From: Phoebastria nigripes
Lineage: Eukaryota; Chordata; Aves; Procellariiformes; Diomedeidae
Direction of reading: 5' to 3'
Length of the DNA stretch: 64,000 nucleotides
NCBI GenBank assembly: GCA_035582835.1
Contig: JAYKAV010002442.1
Coordinates: forward strand, 2,751,118-2,815,117
Below the pieces are notes generated by a model, which saw only the letters and a program-made list of their open reading frames with translations, made no database searches and was not told where the DNA came from. The stretch's first letter is position 1; every line of letters starts with the position of its first letter. Below, one piece after another: positions 1 to 11,105 of this stretch. The translations under genes and the position numbers were made by a program.

Positions 1-3000
1 ATCTCAGGGCTTTCAGTGGTGCTTTTGCATCTCCGTTGGCAACTTGGATGGCCCATCCACAATGCCAGCTGTTAACCCAGTCTTTATGGCTTCTCTGTAC
101 CATAAATAGTCGGAAGAAAGTCTTTCTTAAGAGAGAAGAGGTGCTGCTGGTTAGCTGATGTGCTCAGGAGACCTTTGTGCAGTGGGTAGGTACGTGCAGC
201 CCAGGAACTGGAAACACCTGGAGCAACATGCAGGGCATGCACAAGCAGCAGCATCCCAGATTTTGAAACGGCCGCTATAGGGACAGCCCCACACAGATGT
301 GTGTTGGAACAGATCTGCAACACATCTGCTGGTGCTTGCCAGAGCCATGAGCAGCTCAAGGCATTCGCCAAGTCCTGGGACTTGCTAGGGCAAGGTTGTG
401 GGTACCGCAAGCCAAAGGAATCAGCAGGATACTGGCAAGAGGGGCAGAGCATCTTGAGATAAGAGCAGAACCAGAGCAAACTGAATGGGTTATTCTGGCA
501 AATATCTTCCTATCCAGAAATATCCCCCTGAAGACCAGACTGAGTTTTCCTCTGCTGCTGGAGAAGAGTTAGTGCCCCTTGGTGAGTTTTAGGAGGATTA
601 GTACAAGTATTAGAGTTTAAAATAGTTCTGTAACTGTCTTCGCGGACATACAGGAATATAACATTAATTTCCATATGTCATCCAAATGGCTGCTTAATAA
701 AAGCAGGGACTAAAACAACGTGAAATGCAGTTTTCCCAGCGACTTACGTGGACTACGGTGAGCCCCATATTGCATAAACANAGCAGCTCCTGGTGAAGTC
801 AGCAAAGTTGCTGTGGGCTGGAAACATTTTGCTTTTCCACCTGAATTCAGGTGTCCGGAGTGAGGCTGCTAACCTTTTACTGCCCCAGCTCCCAAGCAGC
901 TTTAGGAACGGTCTTTACTGATATGATGTTGGATGTTATGAAATGCAACAGTTCTTTGGGGCTGTTTTAGGTACCNGAGACACAACGATGAACTTGGAGG
1001 TCTGAGCAGGTAAGATTTTGAAGAGAAAGGCAGGCAGAGATTGTGCAGCAGGAAATCGTTCTACCTACTGCACGACTGTGAAATTATGTTGAAAATTGAT
1101 TCATCTGAGAGAAAAAGGAAGTTTGTTCCCTCTGTCGTAATAGCACTTTGCAATGTTGATACGTGTTTTTATTTTGACAGATTGGTGGGGCAAAGTTAAG
1201 CTTGAGTGGGTGGCGGAAGTCATTCGGGGTGATAATGAACAAACAATAATTACAAGGCAAAAGGGGGAATTGACTGGATACCTTAATTATGCATTAAACA
1301 TTAAATTTTCTAAACATTAAAGGATTTTACTAAATCAGCATGCTATTTTCAGAAAGGAAAATATTATTGTGTGGTTGGAGTGCCATCAGAGGAGTGCATG
1401 GAAATACCAGTACACGGAGTGTAATTACACCTTCTTTTTGGACTCAGCAACATTTAGGAGAGGAATTTCCCCCATTCTCTCCCCCCAGTAAGCAGCACCA
1501 TGCGAGGAGCTACCAGGCTTTACCAGGGTTACCTGCTCAGCACATCAGGCTGGAAGCAAAGCAGAGCAGCGACGGGTCGCCTGGACCTCAGGCTTCAGAC
1601 CCCCAGGTGGGGTATTTTTCCTGGGCGCTTGCCGAAGGGTCAGGCAATCCTTCAGCAGCTGAAGAGGTCAGATTTGGGAGAGGAGGTTGCCAAAAATACC
1701 ATTCCAGCCCTATTAAAACAGGTCACCCACTTATTCCTTTTTATCAAAGTGTTAGTGGTAAGAGAAAGACTTTTTTTCCTTAAAAAAATAAAAAATACTC
1801 CACTTCAACTTAAAAAGAAATGTTTCCATCTTCTAATTCTTAATTTCTACTTAAAGCAAATCCTTAGCTTCAAAACCAAATGCTTCATCTAGAGTGAAAC
1901 TAAAATGTTTCAACTTGCCAAAAACTTCTTCCCCAAAAGAGACTGTTTCAGGTCAAGCCAAAACATTTTTTGGACCTGCCAGCAAATTTAGGGACACAAT
2001 TCTTTGTGCTGCTGTAATTAGTATGAATGGGCTTCCTTAGCACCATTGTTTCAGAAGCAGCTGTGCTACTTTGATGAATACCCGTATTTTTGTATGTCGC
2101 ATGCATTTGCTATGGCCTGTTTATAAAGTTTCAAATCATACAGTCAGGGAGCAGAACAGAAATAATATCAGGAGACTTGGGCAATTAATCACAAACCACA
2201 AACAAAGAGAAAAGACAGGGATCTTGTCGTGGGACACGGGACAAGGACTCGGAAGACCCAGCTTCACTTCTTGGCTTGGCCAAAGACTGAGCTGGGCGAG
2301 TGAAAAATTACTCTTTTGCTGGCAGGCAAAAGTATCCAGACATGAAATAACTTGCCAGTTTGCCTATTTAAATTCTAAGGCTTCTCACTAAAGGACTGTG
2401 CTACCTTCTCATTTACTGTGGAAGCAGGTAAAAAATGTTCCACTACCATACATACTATGTATATAACCAGGGAGAAATGCAGATTCAGTAACATCAAAAT
2501 ACTTCTCAAATCACTCCTGACTCCTTCACGTTGAAGGCTCTTCACACCAAAATGTTTTAATTCTGCAAAATCAAAATGTCTAACTGCAATATTTCTGAGC
2601 CTAGCAGCTCAGTTTTCCTCATCTTGAAATGTCTTTTGCTTCAAATTCAATTAAAATTATATTTCAAAGAAGCATTTCAGTGACAGTACTTATTACTAAA
2701 TATAAACAAAAATATCAGTGCTATTGTTCTATCAAAAAATCTATTGATTATCCAAAATGAAATGCTGTGTTTCTTTTTGGCTTTTAATTCAATTGTAAAC
2801 CCTCAAACGCTTGTTTTTCTTCTGAACCTGGAAAAATTTGTAAGATTCAGACTTGCCAAGGAGCCAAGCTCAACAAGACGAGGTTTGGCTTTACCAGAGG
2901 GGCTGCTGTAAAGAGGAGAGCAATAAATAATGCAAGTCAAAACCTGAAGCTAGCAGGGTTGGTTTGAGAGGTAGGAAGGAGTCTCAGGGTGTTGGGGACA

Positions 3001-3074
3001 AGAGGGATTGCAACATTATCCAACGTATCTTTCTCCAGAAACCCAGGATCTGCAGGTAACTCACAGAAAAAGTT
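1..3074. other. No gene recognised, unique DNA
   Basis: AT-rich unique DNA, especially 1080-1340 and 1780-2840. Ns lie at 781 and 976. Open frames at 84-479 (minus), 1340-1783 and 2071-2391 (plus) have no recognisable domain or gene context and are treated as chance. Confidence 0.7.
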
Positions 3075-3086
3075 GGGGGGGGGGGG
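3075..3086. repeat. Poly(G) run, 12 bases
   Basis: Uninterrupted G12. Expect length errors and polymorphism here. Confidence 0.95.
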
Positions 3087-4225
3087 ATCAACAAAAACTG
3101 ACCAGCGCAAAATATTTAAGAAGGGCTTAAGAGGAAAATAATATCAGACATCTGCTACACTGTCACGCCTCTCTTTAGCAGGCAAAAGCACTTAGCAGAA
3201 TAAACAAAGAGTTATCAGCACAGTATTTTGCTTTCTGCAAGAACAGAGGCCAACACAATGGGTGGTCACATGCAGTCATGTCCATGGAGCAGCCCTCCTT
3301 CTGCTGGGGACAGACAGACATGGTTTTCTTTGCCACGCTTGTATTTGAGCATCTAAAGAGAGGTGCCTGCACAGCACTCCTTTCAAAGCATCTTTCAGAA
3401 GCACTAAATCTGTTAACAAAACCTTTAGACAAAATACATGGCCCCATTCAGCCAAATGCAGCCTTGCAGCAGGATCCATCCTGACTCCTCACTATATCTA
3501 TCAGAAGTCCAAGTCCAGCAAGTTGCAGGACAAAGAAGACTCTGCTTCTCTTGCCCAAGTCAATAAACCCTGCAGACGTGGCCCAGACTGGCTCAGCTGC
3601 AGCCCCTCTGGCTGCCGGGGGGTCAGACGTGACACCCCCAGATCTCACGTGGGGACATTGAGTTGAGCACCAGCCATAACCAGATCAGAGCTTGCAGCTC
3701 TGTTAGTCTCTCCCTAACTCCGTGGAAAACACCAGCCATAGCAAGAGGTCCTGCAAACTGAGGGCCGTTGGCCACCATTGATAGCTACCCACCATTTCAA
3801 TTACACATCCAAGCCAGCTGCCTGCCCCCGGAGCCTATGCTCTTTGCTCCTGAGCAAGCAGTCTTCCACCTTATGGTAGACTGAAGCTCCCCATCCAAGA
3901 AAAAGCACACTTCGCATAATCAGTTTTAATTAAATTTTCAGCAAGTATCTTCAGTTAAGCTGATAATTGGTTAACAACCCCCATTAAAACAAGATGCAGA
4001 CAGCACAACTGGTGAGTATCCCCATACTTCATGGAAGGGGTCTACCACCAAACCTTCTCCCAACGCAGAAAGCTGGGATGACGGCAGGAGGTGACAACTT
4101 TAACGGATGAGGGGCCAATAAAAATAAAGGCAGCCACACAGAGCACACGTCTGTGCAGCTAACATTTCATTTCCAAGCAGGATGTTTTTTCAGAGGGCCC
4201 CATTAATTTCTCCAAGGTCCATGGG
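3087..4225. other. No gene recognised, unique DNA
   Basis: Mixed-composition unique DNA. An exon-shaped segment with TTTTCAG and CTG/GTGAGT ends at 3942-4012, but stops occur in all three frames, so it illustrates the chance background rather than a coding exon. Confidence 0.7.
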
Positions 4226-4415
4226 CCTCACTGTCTCCCATCTGTCTAGCAGGGAAAGAATATAGTGCCCTGCCTTAAACACTTGGAGACCTCAAGTCCC
4301 CTCTTTGCTCTCTGCTCAACCCACTGGTTAAGTCACTAACCCTCTGCAATACGGACCCATTAATACTCAGCGCTATGAAGGGAGTTCAAGGCTGATTCAT
4401 AATTCACCTGGCACA
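4226..4415 (+). repeat. Probable ancient MIR/L2-like relic
   Basis: CCTCACTGTCTCCCATCTGT at 4226-4245 followed by AGTGCCCTGCCTT resembles the 'CCTCAGTTTCC..CATCTGTAAAATGGG..AGTGCC' core of MIR/L2-type repeats. AAGTCACTAACC at 4330-4341 resembles the 'AAGTCACTTAACC' word of the same family. Both are in the same orientation, but their order and spacing suggest rearrangement or two fragments. It is heavily diverged, so the family name is uncertain. Confidence 0.42.
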
Positions 4416-4454
4416 AAAAGACACTGGGTTTCTAAGGCCTGGGAACATAACTTT

Positions 4455-4535
4455 AAAAAGAAAAAGCTAAAAAAAAAAAAAAAAAAAAAAAAAACCCAAA
4501 ACAAAAAACCACACCAAACACCAAAGAAACCCACC
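4455..4535. repeat. Poly(A) run and A/C-rich tract
   Basis: An A26 run at 4469-4494 continues into A/C-rich DNA with CCACACC and CAAACACC words. The DNA upstream resembles no known processed transcript, so I do not call it a retroposed tail. Confidence 0.9.
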
Positions 4536-7029
4536 AGAACAGTAAAAGGCTGTGAAATTTGCACACAGCAAAATTATTCCCATTTCGCAAGGTTCATGTA
4601 AGAAGTTACTCTAAATAGTTCCTGCAATTCACACACAAAACAACATTTCTAGAAGCATTAATGAAACATTTTTTAACACACCCCCCCCCCAAAGTTATTC
4701 CTGGCAGAAAAGGGGAAAAGATGCAAGCTGTGGAGTCTGTGACTGCATAAGGGAAGAAGCTGTCGGATCCCATCTGTCGATGAGGAGGATAAACGACCGC
4801 ATACATCTCTCCTCTGCATTAGCTCCTAGCCCGACTTTGAGGAGAAGGAACACTCTCGGGTTCCAGCTTTCGGCAGAGGAGGCAGGGATGGCACCAAGTG
4901 GGAATTTAATCTGTGTAGGTCTTCTCCCGCAGTCCCTCCACCCATACTTTGGGAGCTAACAGACTCCAGATTGGGTGCCAAATGAACTGGTGGGAAGGAA
5001 AATGGTACTCCGCATGGCAACAGGGACAGCGGGAAAGTTCTCCTCCACCCAAAACCACAAGCTGATGGGAGGCACCCTCCTGGTGGACCTCAATGGGCTG
5101 CACCGGAGCCAGAGCCTGTCTGCGAGATCCCTCCCATGCCACCACCGAGCAGGACCAGGCCAGCAAGAGCTGCCTGGGTACTGGGTCCAGAGGAGAGGGT
5201 CCAACACCACATCCTCCCAGGGAGAGACAAGCTTACTGGTGTCCTTCAACATTATCGAAGAAGGAGACTTGAAGCCACGGAGCAGTGCAGACAAGCACTG
5301 GCTGGGACAACAGGGGTCAGTACTTCAGCGTATGCAAGACTGGCATTTGATGTATTGGGATTAAGAGCCTGCAAATTGCAGCATTCCTCCAAGGCTGTCT
5401 CACTGAAAAAGAGCTAAGGTCAAGACCAGGAGAGACCTACAGGTCAAAGTGCTGCCAAGAAAAATAGCTAAACAAAGCCCAGGATTTCTCCAGCCAATGG
5501 CCCAGTCATCTAAAGACAGCATTAAACTTAAAATAAGAAATTTGAAATTCACTTCAGACTTTCCTTCCCTTATTTTAAGCAGGCTTTTCTCAGCACAAAA
5601 CCATTTTATTTCAGTATCCAGTTAAAATCAGCCTGGCGCTCTCTCTACGTTCAGAAAAACACCCAACACCAACTTGAACTTCTGAGGTGCTGAGAACTAG
5701 ATGGTCCACAATTGATTTTTTATTTTCCTTTGGAAGTTTTTTTGACATATAATGGAAATTTGATGTATCTGTGAGGAGTTCTGCGGGGTTTTTTGCATAA
5801 TGTTCCTGGTACCATTGTAGCCTACTGCCACCCTGCAGCTCTCAATGCAATGGCAAAGTGGGACTCTATGTTCAAGCAAGAGGTGGCCAAAGCCTTCATC
5901 ATCTCCACCTCCACATGCTCATGGGCAGCTAGAGGTGAACCCCTGGCAAGAAGAGCAGCCACAACTCACTACTACTGCTAACACCATCTCAGTCCAGTTT
6001 GTGGTGCCATCCCAGCAACACAGGGATTGGGTTAGTGGCTCCTGGAATCTCCAGGACCTCCCAACACCCAGGAGACATTTTCTGAAGGAATTTGCCCATA
6101 ACTACAGCCACAATCCTCTTCCTCACGAGCCAACCCCATTCATACAATAGCTGCTGTCATGCCTTACGCTGCTTTATCTACATGCAAATAGCAAGACATT
6201 TTTATTTAAACAGCTCCCAGTCAAAATCCTGCTTTGGGAGTGAGGGAATCTCCCTCACAAAGCTCTCTGGTATCAAAGCTGTGACTTCCCAAATATTCAA
6301 GTCAAAGTGAGTGCATACAGGGCAACAACAGGACACAAGAGTCCCCAGGTCGTAGCCTTGCTGGAACAGAGACTGAAGTTAAACCAACCAACCTTTTTCC
6401 TCCTCCCTGTGCTTTTGCACTTTGCAGGTAGGAGAGGCAGAGCATCTTGCTCCCTAATCTTCCTGGCCACTCAACACCGGGTTTCTGAAAATCCTTTTGC
6501 ACACTAAAGACAGTATCTCATAAGGAACCCAAACAGAAATATGCTCTTCTCCCTGTTTTGAAGGTTACCAGCGAATAGAATTACCCTTTGCAGGTGTTTG
6601 GGCTCTACTGGATTAAAAAGGAATATTGTACCCTGTATTGCATTACCAAAGAGACTCATTACTTGTTTCCCAATGGACAGTCTACAACCAGTTCAGCCCA
6701 GTCCCAGCTCAGATCTTCTGCAGCTTTGTGAACTCAGCAATTAGCCCCTGAGCCCGGGGAGAGTTTGTCAAGATCCCATCGCAGGCGAACAGTAACACAG
6801 AAATACAGCTTTGAGGGGGAGACGATTTATCAAGCTGACCACAGACGTCTCCCTCATTTTTTCTTTAATATATCCAGCCTGGCTCTTGGCTGTGTTCAGT
6901 ATCTTGTCATTGCTTTCGTCTCCTTTCAGGAATGCCTCCCACCTGCAGTCTTCAGGCCCTTTGCAACCCTGGAGCCATTTATTTTCCCCAACATTTCTCC
7001 GCAAAGAAACCCAGCCTTTTCTCCCATGG
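4536..7029. other. No gene recognised, unique DNA
   Basis: Apart from C10 at 4681-4690, I see no repeat. An octamer ATGCAAAT lies at 6182-6189. Overlapping frames at 4956-5364 occur on both strands in GC-richer DNA and lack any family resemblance. Confidence 0.7.
4681..4690. repeat. Poly(C) run, 10 bases
   Basis: Uninterrupted C10 following ACACA. Confidence 0.95.
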
Positions 7030-7160
7030 AGGGGAGGGAAACTGAGGCACAGCAAAGCAAGCTGCCTGGCCCAAGGTCAAGGAGGGGAACAGGAATACCT
7101 GCTCATTTGGGCTGGGCTGATTTGTACTGGTTATTTCCTCATCTGCACGATGAGATCAGG
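7030..7160 (-). repeat. Probable ancient MIR/L2-like relic
   Basis: GGGAAACTGAGGCACAG (7036-7052) and GGCCCAAGGTCA (7068-7079) are the reverse-complement form of the MIR/L2 words 'CTGTGCCTCAGTTTCC' and 'TGACCTTGGGC', in the expected order and spacing. A plus-oriented TTTCCTCATCTGCACGATGAG follows at about 7134-7154 and may belong to a second fragment. Confidence 0.5.
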
Positions 7161-7870
7161 AGTCTTTCGCTCCCTCTCATGAATAAGCTGTTAAGGAATT
7201 ATTCGGATGCTCTTTGCCATCAGATTTTAATCACCGGGAGTGCCTTCCTTGTGGGACTCCGTGGGGCCGTTCAGGCAGCCAGCCAAGCTCCTGAGAGCCA
7301 GGCCTCATCTAAAATACATATGCCGATTATTCCTAATAACAGTGGGCAGACACCAGCTCGGCTCTGATCTTATCTCCAACTCCTATTGCCAGTGCGGCAT
7401 TTCTATCGCCATTTCCACGTCCCGGCAGTCCTCCCGAGAGGGACACGGCAAGCTCCAGGCTCGAGTCCCTCCTCCAGTCCTTGGAGACACTCCTGGGGAA
7501 GAGCCACATTGGGAGACAGGCGGGTCGCCCTCTGAGGTCCAAGCGGGAAGGTCTGCTCAGGTGGCCAGTTCTCAGGAGCACCAGGCATCAGCGCCACAAG
7601 GCTGCTGGCAGATGCGGTTGCCTGTGCTAATTTCATGCCCATCCTCTTCACTCTCCGCAAAATTCCAGGCAGGCCTTCCACTTTGGCTGACATTCAAAAC
7701 TGTCACCTCTCCGCAGACATTAACTTGGAGGCCTCTGTCATCCCTCACATTAAAATGCTATCATGGGGAGTCAGCACAGCTTGACTCAGCCAGCTAAGGG
7801 GCTGGCTCCGGCCGCACTGCGGGGACAGCCGATTCATGCTTGACATCCATGGTCAATTTGACAGTGATGG
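7160..7870. promoter_or_regulatory. Candidate regulatory block with paired MARE-like sites
   Basis: No gene is seen. The DNA is unique, with TTAATC and GATTA words. At 7769-7790 an AGTCAGCA and a TGACTCAGC lie within 22 bases; both are halves of the MAF/NRL recognition element or AP-1-type sites. The long plus-strand open frame at 7240-7797 has no recognisable domain. The regulatory role is inference; conservation could not be assessed. Confidence 0.22.
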
Positions 7871-9108
7871 ACACGCTACTTAGGAGTCATTTGCTGATCT
7901 CGTTTCCCCAGGTGGGAGGTCGTGCCACAGAGCCGCCTTCCCCGGGGAGGAGAAGTGGTGATGCTTTCCAGCCTCTCCAGGAGCAGAGACATGTGTGGAT
8001 GGGCTTTCCCGTCTGCTCGCTGAGCAGGAGATGATCTACAGAGCCTGCCGGGAACCCGAAATGCAGCCGCCCAATCCTCCACGTGGTGAGGTAGCTTTGC
8101 TCACAGACAAGCATCTTGCCCCCCCCAAAAAGTCATGTCCGTTTCCATGGACCTTCCCTATGTCCTTGCCAGAGTGTATGCTCCTGGGTTACCCCTTCCC
8201 TTCTCAGTCAGGACAGGGAAGAGGTCCTCAGTCTTCTTGACCACTGCTTGCGTTTTCTGAGCCCGCTTGCTCTTGCTACATGTGCTGTCAAAGGCCACAA
8301 TAGATTGCTTTCAAACCAAGACACATCTTTGCTCCCAGATAGGGTCTCGTCACTATACCCTGACCTTCCTTATAGCAAGGAGAGGCAGAGGCGTGATGCT
8401 CATTAAGCTCTAAATCAGTTTTTAACGGACACATGCATCCTCGTTTTACCAGGTCATGTCTCAGTTTGGAGGTGCTCACCCTGTTACTGTCACTGTACAT
8501 CCTTCAGAGCAGACGATGACAACACAGGCAATGGCCAACAGCCCTCACAAGCCTCAGGGGAGCAATGGTCCAGGAAGGAGAGGGCTTTATAAGCTTTCAC
8601 CCTGCACCATGAGCCCCAGGCATCATTGTAGGTGCACCCAGCCCTGGGATGGGTTAGCAAGGCATATGTTGACTTCAGAGCATTAACTCCTTCAGTGCCC
8701 ACAGGCCTCGTATGCACACAGACTGGGTGACTAATTCAGCAGATGCTTAACCCAAACTAAATCACACTCCCCGTTTGACTGAAGGCACCTGCATCTACTG
8801 ATGCCCAAGCATGTTACTGCCATAGCTCTGTTCCCAATAAGCTTGAGGCAGTAGTCATCTCCTGTACCTCTGCATGCATCTCTAAAAACAAAGCCCACCT
8901 GCAGCTCAGGGAGTGCCAGCTTTAAACCAGCTTGGTTATTCTGGTGCATAAATTCCAGTTAAACCAGGCTGAGTTAAGCTAAACTAAAATATACAGGAAC
9001 TAGTTAAAGCTGAACTGAAAATACAAGTTTCCATACAGACATGAAGCCACAAGCCACCAGAGCTGTGGTCCCCTGCATCTTTATACTAGAAGAGAGGGCA
9101 AAGCACTT
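7871..9108. other. No gene recognised, unique DNA
   Basis: Moderate-GC unique DNA with no splice-bounded or domain-bearing frame. Confidence 0.7.
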
Positions 9109-9198
9109 GTTTTGGGTTTTTTTTTTTTTGTTTGGTTGGTTTTTTTGTTTGTTTTGGTTGGTTTTTTTTGTTTTTTGTTTTTTTTTTTTTTTTTTTTT
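9109..9198. repeat. T-rich tract with regular G interruptions
   Basis: T runs are broken by GG or G at irregular steps (TTTGGTTGG, TTTGTTTG), ending in T21 at 9178-9198. It is low-complexity DNA with no tail-bearing element next to it. Confidence 0.92.
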
Positions 9199-11029
9199 AA
9201 ATGCACAGAGCAGTTTAGAGTCTCTTCACCTAAAAACTCCCTTCCACTTCTTATTGCCCTAGCACAGTATCATTGGTAACACACTCAAATCGCAGGGCTG
9301 CAAAAGATAATTACGGCAGGGGAACTCAGCCAGCTACCACAGGGAACCTCTTCCCAGCCTTTCCCAGTTCTGGGAAGCCTGAGCTGAGCCCCATCCTAAA
9401 CACCCTGTAAAACAGATGTCTTATGCGGCGTGCCCAGGCGGCCTTCCCCAAAACTAGACTCTTTTGGATCAGACAAANGGAGCAAATTCCAGCATCCTCC
9501 AGCTGTTGCAGCGAACATGGCTCCTTCGAGAGCAAGGCACGATCCAGTTTGGAGAGTGCCTCTCCCCACAGCTGTGGCTGCCTGGCTCTGGGACAGTGGC
9601 ACGCTATTTCTGTCACCGATGCCACCTGTCTCAGATGAAGGAGGAGACCAAGGAGTTTCATTCCCCCCAGAGATGCCCACAGAGTTGATCAAAGCCCTCA
9701 AAGACTTTCCCTCTTGAAGGTGACCAGGCACCAAGGGTGCAGCAGCAACATCCTTACACAAGACAGTTTGGTGTCTTCCCTCACCTCCTCGCAGCAGAGC
9801 TAACGCAGCTGCCGAGCTGGCCAGGGAGGATGGAGAGGGACCGACTGACAGACGAGTTGCGGATCTTATGGCTTCAAAAGCAAAGGCCCAGGCCCTAACA
9901 TTGCTACTGCTCTCCCTGCCGAGCACGGAGGGTCTCCGACGGCTGGGGCAGCCTGGCTCTGCTCCACCACCCCCATCCCCAGCCAAGGCAAGACAAGGAC
10001 CACACTCGCCTCCCGGTTACTTGTTCGGTCCTTTTATGGGGAAGATCGTTTTATAGCAGGGTCTGGTAGAGTACTCAGCTTTCCCTTCCAGACTCCAGCA
10101 GAAAGAACTTGACCCGTGTCCTCAGACCCTCTTAGTCATCGGGCTGAGCCGCCTCTCCCCTCCTCCCACCACCCTCCTCTTTTATGGAGTAGCAGCAGCA
10201 GCAGAGCATGGGGTGAGAAGTCAAGGGAAGGACAACTTGACTGATGGAGCTCAGGTTGTGGGGTCAGCGCAAGGCGTCGTGATCCAGGCTCAGACAGAGC
10301 CATTTCCTCTGTGATTTTATCCGCTGCGATTTTTATCTTTCGTCTGTTCACACGTCATGCCACCTGGACATAATACAGAGCAAGCTGAGCACTTGGCTCC
10401 AGACTTAACCCCTTCCCTGCCTCCCTGGAAAGCGGGAGGCCCCAGGCACGGAGCAATTCTGTGCTTGTGGCTTTGCGTGGCAACAAGGGGCTTTTCTTTA
10501 CGGGCCCTTTTTATTGCCTTGAACATCCGTAAGTGGCAGGTTTATCCTTCTCTGCTGACCCCATGGACAATGTTATGATTTACCCACAAATTCCACATTC
10601 TCGACAGCACTCATTAGATGTGATTTTGGTATTTGTTTTAGGAGAGACATGCTGGTTTCAGTTCCTGCTCTAAGCCATGTGAGCACAGCCCTGGTAGCTT
10701 GCAGCGAGGGCTCCTCAGGTGATAGTGCAGACATAAAAGGCAGGCAGAAACAATTTCCTCTCACTGCACAAAAGGTATTCAGCCTTAGCAGCTGCTTATA
10801 CAGGGCTGGAGTAATGAAGACCAGCCCTCTGCTCCACTGAGCCCAAACCAAGACCGCGGGTGGAATTAGGTGGCATTTGACATGAGCGCAGGTGTTCAGA
10901 CCAAACTACACTGAGTTATACCAAGAGCAAAGAACATTTTGAACGTCTACAGGGAAATTGGCAGCAATNGCCCTACCAAAGTCTCAGCCATTGAGCACGT
11001 CAGATCTAAAACCCTTTAAAAGGCAGATG
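9199..11029. other. No gene recognised, GC-richer unique DNA
   Basis: GC-richer around 9420-10450, where chance frames lengthen (a 196-codon minus frame at 9396-9986 and plus frames beneath it). The products are rich in alanine, serine and arginine without a domain. Ns lie at 9478 and 10969. Confidence 0.68.
10191..10204. repeat. Short AGC trinucleotide repeat
   Basis: AGC repeated four times plus AG, followed by AGC-like DNA. The run is short and probably stable. Confidence 0.85.
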
Positions 11030-11105
11030 AAAACCATCACCCCCATTCTGTAGGTGAGGACCAGCATGAGGAAGGAAGGGGAGGAAAGGGATATTAAAGC
11101 CAGGA
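11030..11105 (-). repeat. Possible ancient MIR/L2-like relic
   Basis: CCCCATTCTGTAGGTGAGGA (11041-11060) resembles the reverse complement of the MIR word 'CCTCATCTGTAAAATGGGG'. A later 'AAAGCCAGGACCTATCC' resembles the family's 'AGAGCCAGGATTTGAACCC'. The match is short and degenerate. Confidence 0.33.

Noticed and set aside
3942..4012. Splice-bounded 71-nt segment on the plus strand
   Set aside because: Stops in all three frames; shows that acceptor/donor pairs arise by chance here.
6765..7367. 200-codon plus-strand frame
   Set aside because: It runs through a probable MIR/L2-like relic at 7030-7100 and has no family resemblance.
7240..7797. 185-codon plus-strand frame
   Set aside because: No domain, no splice signals at its ends, and the DNA looks regulatory rather than coding.
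9396..9986. 196-codon minus-strand frame
   Set aside because: It lies in GC-richer DNA where stops are rare, contains an N-derived unknown residue, and is mirrored by several open frames on the other strand.
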